Shown here piece by piece: positions 8,039-16,008 of a stretch of DNA of 35,723 nucleotides. Each line of letters begins with the position of its first letter. The first letter of the stretch is position 1. The translations under genes and the position numbers were made by a program. Source of the stretch: Bacteroidia bacterium (GTDB taxonomy: Bacteria; Bacteroidota; Bacteroidia; Bacteroidales; GWA2-32-17); NCBI GenBank assembly GCA_016218155.1, contig JACREQ010000066.1, positions 1 through 35,723 of the forward strand. The letters are read 5' to 3'. The notes under the pieces were generated by a model. It saw nothing but the letters and a program-made list of their open reading frames with translations. It did not search any database and was not told the DNA's origin.

Positions 8039-10405
8039 TTATTTTGTAATTAAGATCTTTTTAGTTGTGGATTTATTACCATCAGATATTTTAACAAAAT
8101 ACATACCCTGTGGTTGATCAGAAAGATTTACAGAAATTAAAGGATTTGTATTATTAAATGAAGTAACAACATCACCTAAAATATTAGTAATTTCAATATT
8201 TGTATTTTGTGCATTTCTAATATTAATAACACCATTAGATGGATTTGGATAAACAACAGACTCAAGACTTAAATTATTATCATTAATACTTAAAATAAGT
8301 TGTTGCTTAGTTGCATTAATAACCTCACCTGTAGCGTTATTAATAAAAAGTCCTATCATATTAATTTTAGTTTCATCCCATGAAGGATCTAAAGTTATAG
8401 AATATGATTGAGTTAACAATGTACCCATAGCTACAGTAGCTGGAACGCTTCCAATTGTTCCATCCCAACCTCCTAATAAAGCTCTTCCTACATGGTCATA
8501 TACCATTTGAGCAGCAGGAACAGGATTAGGTTTTGTTTCGTAACCACCCATTACACCATAAGCTCCACCTGCATATGCATTAGCCTGATTATAATCAGAT
8601 GTAGTTCCAGTAACTCCATCTTCAGAAATAATTGCATTAAATCTATAATCTCCATTTAAAGCAGCAGCGCAGTCAGCAACAACATCATAAGAAAGGAGTC
8701 TTGAAGTTGTATTATAAACAACATTTGAAATGCTTAATCCTAAAGGAACAACTTTAGTACTTCTTACATTAAAAGCAGCTTCAAAATCAGTTGGGTCTTT
8801 TTCTCCATCAACTCTATCAACTAATCCACTTGGGTATCCGCTAATTCTTGCACCAATTTCTGCATCATATTCAGAATCAACCATAGGATCTGCATTATGA
8901 ACTGCAACACCGATCCAGTTAGTTGGATGATTTGTTGCCATTAGTCCCATATAAACATGACCTCTTACACACCACTGGCACCATGTACCAGTACCTTCTT
9001 CACCAAAAACAACTTTTTGAGGCACCCATGTCATAAGAAAGAATTCATTTGAGAATGCATCATTTGAAGTATTTTCATCACCAACTAAAGCAGTTGTGGC
9101 TGAAATTGTATAAGTTGCAGCTACAGAAAAATCTTCAGCCTGTGTAAATGTATAAGTATATGTTGCACCAGGAGCAATTGATGCAGTAACTAGTTCAGTT
9201 ACAGTTGCACCTCCATTTATAGAGTATGAAACATTAAAATTAGATTGTGCTACAAGACCATAATTCATAATATTTAATTGTACATGTTCTGTTGAAGATA
9301 AAACAATACCATTTACTGGTAAAGCAGCATTTAAAACACCAATATCATTATTAAATGGATCTGCAATTGTACCTGTAAACTTATACATACCACCAACAGT
9401 GGCACTTGTATTAAAGCTACCAGCCCAACCGCAAGAATTGTTAACCCAAGCTGTTGCAAGTACCTGTCCAGGAACACCTACAAAATCAGTCCAAATATGT
9501 CCGCCATATAAGCTATATGATGCATTAGCAGAACTACCTGCTGTAGTTACATATGTATTTGGAGTACCTGGTACATATGCAATATCACTTGTGTATAAAT
9601 TTCCAGAAGGAGTGAATAAAGTCCAAGTTGCTCCTCCGTCAGAAGTTTCACAAACTAAACCATTACTTGTTTGATATAATATACCATTATTTGCATCTTT
9701 AAAAATAATTTTACAAGCAGATGTTAAAGGTGTTGATACAACAGTCCAGTTAAGTCCCATGTCAGTTGATTTAAAAACCCTACCTTTATTTGTAGAAAAC
9801 CAAACTGTATTACCAAAAGTACTATAAAAACCAGTTGTTCCATACTCATCAGAAGCACTTGGAGCAGGAATATTTCCTGTAGGAGTTCTTACCCAATTTG
9901 TACCTCCATTAGTTGTTGTGTAAATTTCAAAATATCCGCCATTTGGATCTCCCATGCAAAATCCATTATTAGCATCCCAAAAATGAATTACGTTAGGAAA
10001 GCCACTTGGAGCAGAAAAAGTTGCTGTAGTTTGTGGTGCCCATGTATTTCCTCCATCAGTAGTTTTCAATATTTTTCCACCACCTGCTGAGCTATTAAAA
10101 ACAGGCATCCAAGCAGTATTTCCATCAATTCCAAAAATCATTGAAGAACCATAATTAGATGTATATCCAGTAATAGTTTTTGCTGTCCAGGTTGCACCTC
10201 CATTTGTAGTTTTAGTAAACTCGGTAATATAGGTAGAAGTACTTGTTCCATTATAGGCTGTTGCCCAAACGTTATTTGCATCTACAGCATGAATGTATTG
10301 AATTCCCCTTGATGCCGTAGCAAAACCTGTTGCCTGTTCAGTCCACTGCGCAAAGGAAGTCGCAGCTAAAAACATTACTAATAATGATAAGTAAATTTTT
10401 TTCAT
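8039..10405 (-). CDS. T9SS-secreted Asp-box propeller / Omp28-domain protein
   Basis: This is a 788-residue secreted or surface protein. The signal peptide MKKIYLSLLVMFLAATSFAQ supports the ATG at 10405 over an in-frame start 14 codons upstream. Residues about 30-345 hold five Asp-box/BNR-like repeats, as in YCF48-type propellers (TTNGGATW, TTDGGNTW, TTNGGTNW, STDMGLNW, TSDGGATW). A CARDB-like beta segment follows (about 350-455). An Omp28-type thioredoxin-like domain carries GTGTWCQWC (CxxC at about 476-479). Residues about 715-788 are a type A T9SS sorting domain (VVYPNPSNGVINI ... GMYFVKIS ... KKILITK). It would pass the outer membrane through T9SS and be anchored or released. The ligand is unknown. 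It is transcribed alone, with its own promoter element and terminator. Confidence 0.92.
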   Translation of the reverse strand: MKKIYLSLLVMFLAATSFAQWTEQATGFATASRGIQYIHAVDANNVWATAYNGTSTSTYITEFTKTTNGGATWTAKTITGYTSNYGSSMIFGIDGNTAWMPVFNSSAGGGKILKTTDGGNTWAPQTTATFSAPSGFPNVIHFWDANNGFCMGDPNGGYFEIYTTTNGGTNWVRTPTGNIPAPSASDEYGTTGFYSTFGNTVWFSTNKGRVFKSTDMGLNWTVVSTPLTSACKIIFKDANNGILYQTSNGLVCETSDGGATWTLFTPSGNLYTSDIAYVPGTPNTYVTTAGSSANASYSLYGGHIWTDFVGVPGQVLATAWVNNSCGWAGSFNTSATVGGMYKFTGTIADPFNNDIGVLNAALPVNGIVLSSTEHVQLNIMNYGLVAQSNFNVSYSINGGATVTELVTASIAPGATYTYTFTQAEDFSVAATYTISATTALVGDENTSNDAFSNEFFLMTWVPQKVVFGEEGTGTWCQWCVRGHVYMGLMATNHPTNWIGVAVHNADPMVDSEYDAEIGARISGYPSGLVDRVDGEKDPTDFEAAFNVRSTKVVPLGLSISNVVYNTTSRLLSYDVVADCAAALNGDYRFNAIISEDGVTGTTSDYNQANAYAGGAYGVMGGYETKPNPVPAAQMVYDHVGRALLGGWDGTIGSVPATVAMGTLLTQSYSITLDPSWDETKINMIGLFINNATGEVINATKQQLILSINDNNLSLESVVYPNPSNGVINIRNAQNTNIEITNILGDVVTSFNNTNPLISVNLSDQPQGMYFVKISDGNKSTTKKILITK

Positions 10406-10444
10406 ATTAATTAATTTAGGTAATACAATTAAAAAAAGTTGACA

Positions 10445-10452
10445 CAAATATA
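10445..10452 (-). promoter_or_regulatory. -7 promoter element for the T9SS protein gene
   Basis: CAAATATA reads TATATTTG on the minus strand, a full match to TAnnTTTG, 39 nt before the start at 10405. No clear TTG at 19-21 nt spacing is present (an AAAC block at 10468-10471 is the closest). Confidence 0.45.
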
Positions 10453-10490
10453 ATACATTATTAAAATAAAACTTTATATATAATAACTTT

Positions 10491-10524
10491 CTAAATGCAT
10501 TTAGTATTTAAAACTATATACTAA
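10491..10524. repeat. Two overlapping inverted repeats in the thrS/T9SS divergent region
   Basis: CTAAATGCATTTAG (10491-10504) is a perfect 14-bp palindrome. It shares bases with TTAGTAT (10501-10507)/ATACTAA (10518-10524), a 7-bp dyad with a 10-nt spacer. They lie between the two divergent promoters, upstream of the thrS -33 box, so an operator role is possible. The rest of the 203-base divergent region holds only the two promoters. Confidence 0.35.
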
Positions 10525-10556
10525 CATTATTTAGTTGATATCGGCATTAATTTCAA

Positions 10557-10587
10557 TTTGTGCATATTCAACAAATACATATCTTTG
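10557..10587 (+). promoter_or_regulatory. Promoter of the thrS-infC-rpmI-rplT operon
   Basis: TTTG (10557-10560), 19 nt, then TATCTTTG (10580-10587) matches the Bacteroidota vegetative promoter (TTTG-N19-21-TAnnTTTG) exactly. Transcription would begin near 10594, giving a leader of only about 15 nt before the thrS ATG at 10609. This leaves no space for a leader-based riboswitch. Confidence 0.7.
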
Positions 10588-10608
10588 CACCTCGAAAATA
10601 TAAATATA

Positions 10609-12555
10609 ATGATAAAAATTACCTTTCCTGACAATAAAGTCAGAGAATATGAAAGTGGAGTTAACGGTTATGATATTGCTAAAAGCCTTAGCAATAGCCT
10701 GGCACAGGAGATTCTTTCTATCTCAGTAAATGATGAACTTTGGGATATTAACAGACCAATAAATTTTGATGCTTCTATTAAATTACACAAATGGGAACAA
10801 ACAGAAGGTAAACATGCATTCTGGCATAGTTCTGCTCATATTTTAGCTGAAGCAATTGAATTTTATTACCCGGGCACCAAATTTGGTATTGGTCCGGTAA
10901 TAGAAAACGGATTTTATTACGATATTGATTTACCTGAGGGTATTACACTTATTGAAAGCGACTTACCTAAAATAGAACAAAAAATTCTTGAACTTTCAAG
11001 ATCTAAATGTGTTTTTGTTCGTGAAGATATTTCTAAAGCAGAAGCATTAGATTTTTTCACAAAAAAGAATGATCCGCTTAAATTGGAGTTAATTAATGAA
11101 TTGGAAGACGGTACTATAACACTTTACAAACAAGGAAACTTTACAGATCTTTGCCGTGGGCCACATCTTCCTGACTCAAGCTTTATTAAAGCAGTTAAAT
11201 TACTTAGTCTTGCAGGAGCATACTGGAGAGGTAACGAAAAAAACAAGCAGCTGACAAGAATTTATGGCATTACTTTTCCAAAACAAAAATTACTTGATGA
11301 ATATCTGGTTTTACTAGAAGAAGCAAAAAAACGAGATCACAGAAGAATTGGAAAAGACTTAGAATTATTTGCTTTTTCTCAAAAAGTTGGAGCAGGTTTA
11401 CCATTATGGCTTCCAAAAGGTGCAATGCTTCGCGAAAGACTTGAGCAATTTCTAAAAAAAGTTCAAAAGAAATACGGTTATCTTCCGGTAATTACACCAC
11501 ATATCGGACAAAAAGAACTTTATGTTACATCAGGACATTATGCAAAATATGGTGCAGATTCTTTTCAGCCAATTCATACTCCAGCTGAAGATGAAGAATT
11601 CTTGCTTAAACCAATGAACTGCCCTCATCACTGCGAAATTTATAAACTAAAACCTCATTCATATCGCGATTTACCTATTCGATTTGCAGAGTTCGGAACA
11701 GTTTATCGTTACGAACAAAGCGGAGAATTACATGGACTTACTCGCGTTAGAAGTTTTACTCAGGATGATGCACATATATTCTGTCGTCCAGATCAATTAA
11801 AAGAAGAATTTTTAAAAGTAATTGATATTGTTTTATACATTTTCAAGACTCTTGAATTTAAGGACTTTGTGAGCCAAATTTCACTTCGTGACCCAAATAA
11901 TAAAGAAAAATATATTGGAAGCGACGAAAATTGGGATAAAGCTGAAAGTGCAATTATTGAAGCTGCTGCTGAAAAAGGTTTGAATACAGTTGTAGAATTA
12001 GGAGAAGCTGCATTTTACGGGCCTAAACTCGACTTTATGGTAAAAGACGCATTGGGAAGAAAATGGCAACTTGGAACTATTCAGGTTGACTACAATTTAC
12101 CAGAACGTTTTGAGCTGGAATATATAGGTAATGATAATCAAAAACATCGCCCCGTAATGATTCATCGTGCACCTTTTGGCTCAATGGAGCGATTTGTTGC
12201 TGTTCTTATTGAACATACAGCAGGTAAATTTCCACTCTGGTTAACCCCAGAACAAGCTGTAATTCTGCCTATTAGCGAAAAATATAACGAATACGCAAAA
12301 AAAGTTGAGAATTTGCTAAATAATTCCGATATTCGCAGCCTTATTGACGACCGAAACGAAAAGATAGGTAAAAAGATAAGAGATAACGAATTAAAGAGAA
12401 TTCCTTATCTTCTTATTGTAGGTGAAAAGGAAGAGCAGACCGGAACAATCGCTGTCCGCAAACAAAGTGAAGGCGATAAAGGTAGCATGACCATCGAAGA
12501 TTTTGCCAATCATATTAAGAAGGAAGTTGATGAAATGTTAGAAGAAATAAATTAA
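10609..12555 (+). CDS. thrS: Threonyl-tRNA synthetase
   Basis: ThrS charges tRNA-Thr and edits mischarged Ser-tRNA. In order, the 648-residue protein shows a TGS domain (1-60, [14 protein letters not shown]); the editing domain with [10 protein letters not shown] and the DLCRGPHLP block; and the class II catalytic core with [11 protein letters not shown] (zinc-ligand Cys), motif 2 [15 protein letters not shown], the ligand segment QDDAHIFC and motif 3 [11 protein letters not shown]. The anticodon-binding domain (about 545-648) includes [15 protein letters not shown]. The start at 10609 gives the normal TGS start MIKITFPD; the upstream in-frame codons overlap the promoter. It heads the translation operon and is followed 21 nt later by infC. 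Confidence 0.97.
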   Translation: MIKITFPDNKVREYESGVNGYDIAKSLSNSLAQEILSISVNDELWDINRPINFDASIKLHKWEQTEGKHAFWHSSAHILAEAIEFYYPGTKFGIGPVIENGFYYDIDLPEGITLIESDLPKIEQKILELSRSKCVFVREDISKAEALDFFTKKNDPLKLELINELEDGTITLYKQGNFTDLCRGPHLPDSSFIKAVKLLSLAGAYWRGNEKNKQLTRIYGITFPKQKLLDEYLVLLEEAKKRDHRRIGKDLELFAFSQKVGAGLPLWLPKGAMLRERLEQFLKKVQKKYGYLPVITPHIGQKELYVTSGHYAKYGADSFQPIHTPAEDEEFLLKPMNCPHHCEIYKLKPHSYRDLPIRFAEFGTVYRYEQSGELHGLTRVRSFTQDDAHIFCRPDQLKEEFLKVIDIVLYIFKTLEFKDFVSQISLRDPNNKEKYIGSDENWDKAESAIIEAAAEKGLNTVVELGEAAFYGPKLDFMVKDALGRKWQLGTIQVDYNLPERFELEYIGNDNQKHRPVMIHRAPFGSMERFVAVLIEHTAGKFPLWLTPEQAVILPISEKYNEYAKKVENLLNNSDIRSLIDDRNEKIGKKIRDNELKRIPYLLIVGEKEEQTGTIAVRKQSEGDKGSMTIEDFANHIKKEVDEMLEEIN

Positions 12556-12562
12556 CTAAATT

Positions 12563-12579
12563 AGGAGGACAAAGTTATA
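12563..12579 (+). promoter_or_regulatory. Strong Shine-Dalgarno and ATA start codon of infC
   Basis: AGGAGG (12563-12568) lies 8 nt upstream of ATA (12577-12579), which opens the IF3 reading frame. An in-frame TAG (12562-12564) sits just before, and no ATG, GTG or TTG occurs in frame until codon 57. A perfect ribosome-binding site is rare in this window, where most genes have AT-rich leaders. It probably compensates for, or regulates, the weak start codon. Confidence 0.8.
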
Positions 12580-13149
12580 GCTGAGCCATTAAATAAGCGA
12601 TACGGAGCTCGTAAAAGAGATGAAGAAGAGCTCTATTTTGCAACTAACGAAAGAATTCGAGCAAAGGTAGTTCGCCTTGTTGGTGATAATATTGAGAATT
12701 CTGGAATTTTTTCCATTCAGGACGCATTAAAACTTGCTGATGAAATGGAATTAGATTTAGTTGAAATTTCTCCTACTGCTCAACCACCTGTATGTAAAAT
12801 TGTTGATTTTCAGAAATTTCTATATCAACAAAAAAAGAAAAATAAAGAAATAAGAGCAAAAACAACTAAAGTTGTAATTAAAGAAATTCGCTTCGGTCCA
12901 AATACCGACGAACATGATTACAATTTTAAGTTAAAACATGCTATAAATTTCCTCGAAGACGGATCAAAAGTAAAAGCTTATGTATTCTTTAGAGGTAGAT
13001 CAATAATCTACAAAGAACAAGGCGAAGAACTACTTAAAAAATTTGTTGCTGACTTGGAAGAATACGGAAAAGTTGAGCAAGAACCTAAATTGGAAGGGAA
13101 AAGAATGATTATGATGTTTGCTCCAAAATCCACTAAAAAGAAAGTTTGA
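12577..13149 (+). CDS. infC: Translation initiation factor IF-3 (ATA start)
   Basis: IF3 binds the 30S subunit, blocks premature 50S joining and rejects non-canonical start codons. The 190-residue frame starts [18 protein letters not shown] after the initiator. It then has the N-terminal domain with [15 protein letters not shown], the linker [18 protein letters not shown], and the C-terminal domain with [21 protein letters not shown] and [11 protein letters not shown]. Starting at the first ATG (12745) would delete about 56 residues, including most of the N-terminal domain, so the real start must be the ATA at 12577. AUU/AUC/AUA starts are a known feature of infC and underlie autoregulation by IF3. 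The gene lies between thrS and rpmI as in many bacteria. Confidence 0.93.
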   Translation: MAEPLNKRYGARKRDEEELYFATNERIRAKVVRLVGDNIENSGIFSIQDALKLADEMELDLVEISPTAQPPVCKIVDFQKFLYQQKKKNKEIRAKTTKVVIKEIRFGPNTDEHDYNFKLKHAINFLEDGSKVKAYVFFRGRSIIYKEQGEELLKKFVADLEEYGKVEQEPKLEGKRMIMMFAPKSTKKKV

Positions 13150-13173
13150 TTATAATTTAATAGTTTTAGAAAA

Positions 13174-13371
13174 ATGCCTAAGATGAAAACAAATTCCGGT
13201 GCAAAGAAAAGATTTACTTTGACCGGGTCCGGAAAAATTAAACGGAAACATGCTTACAAAAGTCACATTCTTACAAAGAAATCCAAGAAACGCAAAAGAA
13301 ATCTTGGACATTTTACCACTATTGATAGTGGAAATGTAATGAATGTAAAACTTTTACTTTGCATGAAATAA
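13174..13371 (+). CDS. rpmI: 50S ribosomal protein L35
   Basis: A 65-residue, very basic protein of the large ribosomal subunit. The sequence [18 protein letters not shown], then [11 protein letters not shown] and KSKKRKRNL, is the complete L35 signature at full length. It starts 24 nt after infC and belongs to the same operon. No Shine-Dalgarno sequence is visible. Confidence 0.97.
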   Translation: MPKMKTNSGAKKRFTLTGSGKIKRKHAYKSHILTKKSKKRKRNLGHFTTIDSGNVMNVKLLLCMK

Positions 13372-13391
13372 TTAAAAAAAGTTGTTAAACA

Positions 13392-13440
13392 GAATGAATT
13401 AGCAAAAAAGTTTCTGTGTTAATCAGAACGCTAACCATTC
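13392..13440 (+). ncRNA. Imperfect hairpin in the rpmI-rplT intergenic region
   Basis: The 84-nt gap between rpmI and rplT can fold into one long interrupted stem: GAATG (13392-13396)/CATTC (13436-13440), TTAGC (13399-13403)/GCTAA (13430-13434), and GTT-T-CTG (13410-13416)/CAGAAC (13424-13429) with a 7-nt loop, plus an A6 internal bulge on the 5' side. It ends 15 nt before the rplT ATG and is not followed by a T-run, so it is not a terminator. Its position suggests control of rplT translation, for example by L20 itself, but this is an inference. Confidence 0.5.
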
Positions 13441-13455
13441 AAAAAAAGAAAAATT

Positions 13456-13806
13456 ATGCCACGTTCAGTCAATTCAGTTGCTTCAAGAGCACGTAGAAAA
13501 AAAATCCTTAGTTTAACCAGAGGTAGCTTTGGTTCAAGAAAAAACGTTTGGACAGTAGCCAAGAATTCTTGGGAAAAAGGTCAAAGTTATGCTTACCGCG
13601 ATCGTCGTAAAAAGAAAATTGAATTCCGCGCTTTGTGGATTCAAAGAATAAATGCAGCAGTAAGAGAACATGATATGTCTTATTCACAATTCATGGGTGC
13701 AGTTCATAAAAATGGTATTGAACTTAATCGTAAAGCTCTTGCCGATTTAGCAATGAATAACCCAGAAGCATTTGCAGCTATTGTAAAGTCTGTTAAAACT
13801 GCTTAA
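13456..13806 (+). CDS. rplT: 50S ribosomal protein L20
   Basis: L20 is an early-assembly protein of the large subunit and binds 23S rRNA. The 116-residue sequence [20 protein letters not shown], then [33 protein letters not shown] and [14 protein letters not shown], is complete and of normal length. It is the last gene of the thrS operon, preceded by a structured intergenic region and followed by a strong terminator. Confidence 0.98.
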   Translation: MPRSVNSVASRARRKKILSLTRGSFGSRKNVWTVAKNSWEKGQSYAYRDRRKKKIEFRALWIQRINAAVREHDMSYSQFMGAVHKNGIELNRKALADLAMNNPEAFAAIVKSVKTA

Positions 13807-13829
13807 GTCTTAACATTATTTATATATTT

Positions 13830-13857
13830 GGGAAGCATACTTTGCTTCCCTTTTTTT
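13830..13857 (+). terminator. Rho-independent terminator after rplT
   Basis: GGGAAGCA (13830-13837), loop TACTT, TGCTTCCC (13843-13850), followed directly by seven T residues. It closes the thrS-infC-rpmI-rplT operon 24 nt after the rplT stop. Confidence 0.93.
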
Positions 13858-13878
13858 ATTTTTACCTAAATTTATTAA

Positions 13879-14604
13879 ATGAAAATTGCAATCATAGGAT
13901 ATGGAAAAATGGGAAAGGAAATTGAGTTGGCAGCAACTCAAAGTGGTCACCAGATTTCTATGATTATTGATTTAATTCATTCTGAAGACATTAATAAGTT
14001 AAATAAAGAAAATACAGATATTGTTATTGAATTTACTAATCCTGACTCTGTATTAAATAATATCTTGTATTGTTTTTCACTAGGAATTCCTATTGTAACT
14101 GGTACTACAGGATGGCACTCTTATTTAGAAACTGTATCAAAAAATTGCAAAGAAAATAACGGCACTATATTTTACTCTCCAAATTTCAGTATTGGGGTTA
14201 AACTATATATGGAAACAGCTAAAATTTCAAGTAATATTTTCAATAATTTTCCTGAATACAAAATAAGCATTGAAGAAACACACCATACTCAAAAGATTGA
14301 CAGTCCAAGTGGTACAGCAATTTCCTTAGCTAATAACATTATACCCGAATTATCTTATTATACTAAATGGAATAAAGCAGAAGAATCAAAAGATAAAGAT
14401 CTACCCATATTTTCTTATAGGATTGAAGAAACAACAGGAGTTCACAACCTTATTTTTGAATCTGAAACAGATAAAATTGAAATTAAACATACAGCAAAAA
14501 GTAGAAAAGGTTTTGCGCATGGTGCAATTTTAGCAGCCGAATTTATAATCGGGAAAAAAGGAATTTTCACAATGCATGATCTTTATAAAAATATTAACAA
14601 ATAA
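13879..14604 (+). CDS. dapB: 4-hydroxy-tetrahydrodipicolinate reductase
   Basis: DapB reduces the dihydrodipicolinate precursor with NAD(P)H in lysine and diaminopimelate synthesis. The 241-residue protein has the Rossmann motif GYGKMG (7-12), GTTGW (75-79), SPNFSIGV (100-107) and the substrate-binding/catalytic segment EETHHTQKIDSPSGTA (132-147, with catalytic His and Lys). It is slightly shorter than the enterobacterial enzyme, as is usual in Bacteroidota. It starts only 21 nt after the T-run of the rplT terminator, so its own promoter is hard to place. It heads a tight gene group with two signal peptidase genes. Confidence 0.96.
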   Translation: MKIAIIGYGKMGKEIELAATQSGHQISMIIDLIHSEDINKLNKENTDIVIEFTNPDSVLNNILYCFSLGIPIVTGTTGWHSYLETVSKNCKENNGTIFYSPNFSIGVKLYMETAKISSNIFNNFPEYKISIEETHHTQKIDSPSGTAISLANNIIPELSYYTKWNKAEESKDKDLPIFSYRIEETTGVHNLIFESETDKIEIKHTAKSRKGFAHGAILAAEFIIGKKGIFTMHDLYKNINK

Positions 14605-14631
14605 TACTAAAAGAATAAAAAACATTATAAA

Positions 14632-16008
14632 ATGAAACAATATTTTCAGTTTTTAAAAAATAAATGGGTAAAATTTATTATCGCACTTTTAATTTTTATT
14701 CCATGGGTTATTTGGATTGGTAATTATTGGATATTCTTAGGTCTGCCAGTTTTTTATGATATTTATATTTCAAAAAAAGTAAACTGGACTTTCTGGAAAA
14801 AACGTGGAAAAAAGCCAAATAAAATTATAGAATGGGTAGATGCTATAATTTTTGCTGTTGTTGCTGCAACATTAATCAGAATGTTTTTTATTGAAGCGTA
14901 TACAATCCCTACATCTTCAATGGAAAAATCATTATTGGTTGGTGATTATTTATTTGTTAGTAAGGTAAGTTACGGACCTAAAATACCTAATACTCCTCTT
15001 TCATTTCCATTTGTACATCATACAATGCCTTTATCTGATACCAGACGTTCATTTGTAGAATGGATTAAATGGCCCTATCACAGATTACTCGGCTTTGGAA
15101 ATGTAGAACGAAATGATATTGTTGTTTTTAATTTTCCTGAAGGAGATACTGTTGCACTTAAACGTCAAAACGAAAGTTACTATGATTTATGCAGACGATA
15201 TGGTCGTGAAAGAGTTTGGACAGACAAATTAAATTTTGGCGAAATTATATACAGACCAGTTGACAAACAAGAAAACTATATCAAAAGATGTGTTGCTATA
15301 CCAGGTGATGTGCTAGAAGTAAAACACGGGATAGCATATGTAAATGGAACAAAACAAGAGCATTTTGAAAGAATGCAGTATAATTATGTTGTTGTAACAA
15401 ATGGCTTAACTATTAACCCTAAAAACCTCGAAAAATTAGACATTTCAAGTGACGACATTAATTTTGCAATGATGACTCAGCAAGCATATACAGACACTGT
15501 TACGCATAATAACATTGTTACTTATATAATTCCACTTACCGAAGAAAATGCTGCTACTATCCGTGCATATCCAAATGTCACATCTGTTAAAGCATACGAA
15601 ATAACTGAACGCGAAGATGTATTTCCTCAGGATAGTACAATTTGTTATAACCGCGATAATTTCGGACCTTTAACTATACCTAAAAAAGGCGTAACAGTAA
15701 ATTTAACAATAAAAAATATTTCTATTTACCAAAGAATTATTGACGTTTATGAAGAAAATGATTTTCAAATTAAAGATAATAAAATACTAATAAACGGTAA
15801 AGAAGCAAATAGTTATACTTTTAAAATGGATTACTATTTTATGATGGGTGATAATCGTCACAACTCTCAGGATGGTAGATTCTGGGGATTTGTACCTGAA
15901 GATCATATCGTTGGCAAAGCAGTATTTGTTTGGTTATCATTAGATAAAGACAAAGGTGGTTTTAGTAAGATAAGATGGAACAGAATGTTCCGTTTCATTC
16001 ATTCATGA
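14632..16008 (+). CDS. lepB: Signal peptidase I
   Basis: LepB cleaves signal peptides from exported proteins at the outer face of the inner membrane. The 458-residue protein has two hydrophobic N-terminal segments (about 13-43) and a further one (68-90) directly before the catalytic box TIPTSSMEKSLLVGDYLF. The nucleophile is Ser96, just before Met97. The general base is Lys218 in ENYIKRCVAIPGD. The C-terminal box is MMGDNRHNSQDGRFWG. It is longer than E. coli LepB because of inserts between the Ser and Lys boxes (WPYHRLLGFGNVERND) and before the last box, typical of the phylum. Its TGA overlaps the ATG of the next gene (ATGA). Confidence 0.95.
   Translation: MKQYFQFLKNKWVKFIIALLIFIPWVIWIGNYWIFLGLPVFYDIYISKKVNWTFWKKRGKKPNKIIEWVDAIIFAVVAATLIRMFFIEAYTIPTSSMEKSLLVGDYLFVSKVSYGPKIPNTPLSFPFVHHTMPLSDTRRSFVEWIKWPYHRLLGFGNVERNDIVVFNFPEGDTVALKRQNESYYDLCRRYGRERVWTDKLNFGEIIYRPVDKQENYIKRCVAIPGDVLEVKHGIAYVNGTKQEHFERMQYNYVVVTNGLTINPKNLEKLDISSDDINFAMMTQQAYTDTVTHNNIVTYIIPLTEENAATIRAYPNVTSVKAYEITEREDVFPQDSTICYNRDNFGPLTIPKKGVTVNLTIKNISIYQRIIDVYEENDFQIKDNKILINGKEANSYTFKMDYYFMMGDNRHNSQDGRFWGFVPEDHIVGKAVFVWLSLDKDKGGFSKIRWNRMFRFIHS

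Noticed and set aside
12745-13149. IF3 starting at the first ATG (134 residues)
   Set aside because: This would remove most of the N-terminal domain, which is encoded upstream in the same frame behind a strong ribosome-binding site.
13841-13874. Promoter for dapB: TTTG (13841-13844) and TAAATTTA (13867-13874) with 22-nt spacing
   Set aside because: The start of transcription would fall at about 13881, inside the dapB start codon region, and the TTTG is part of the rplT terminator stem. Readthrough or another promoter is more likely.
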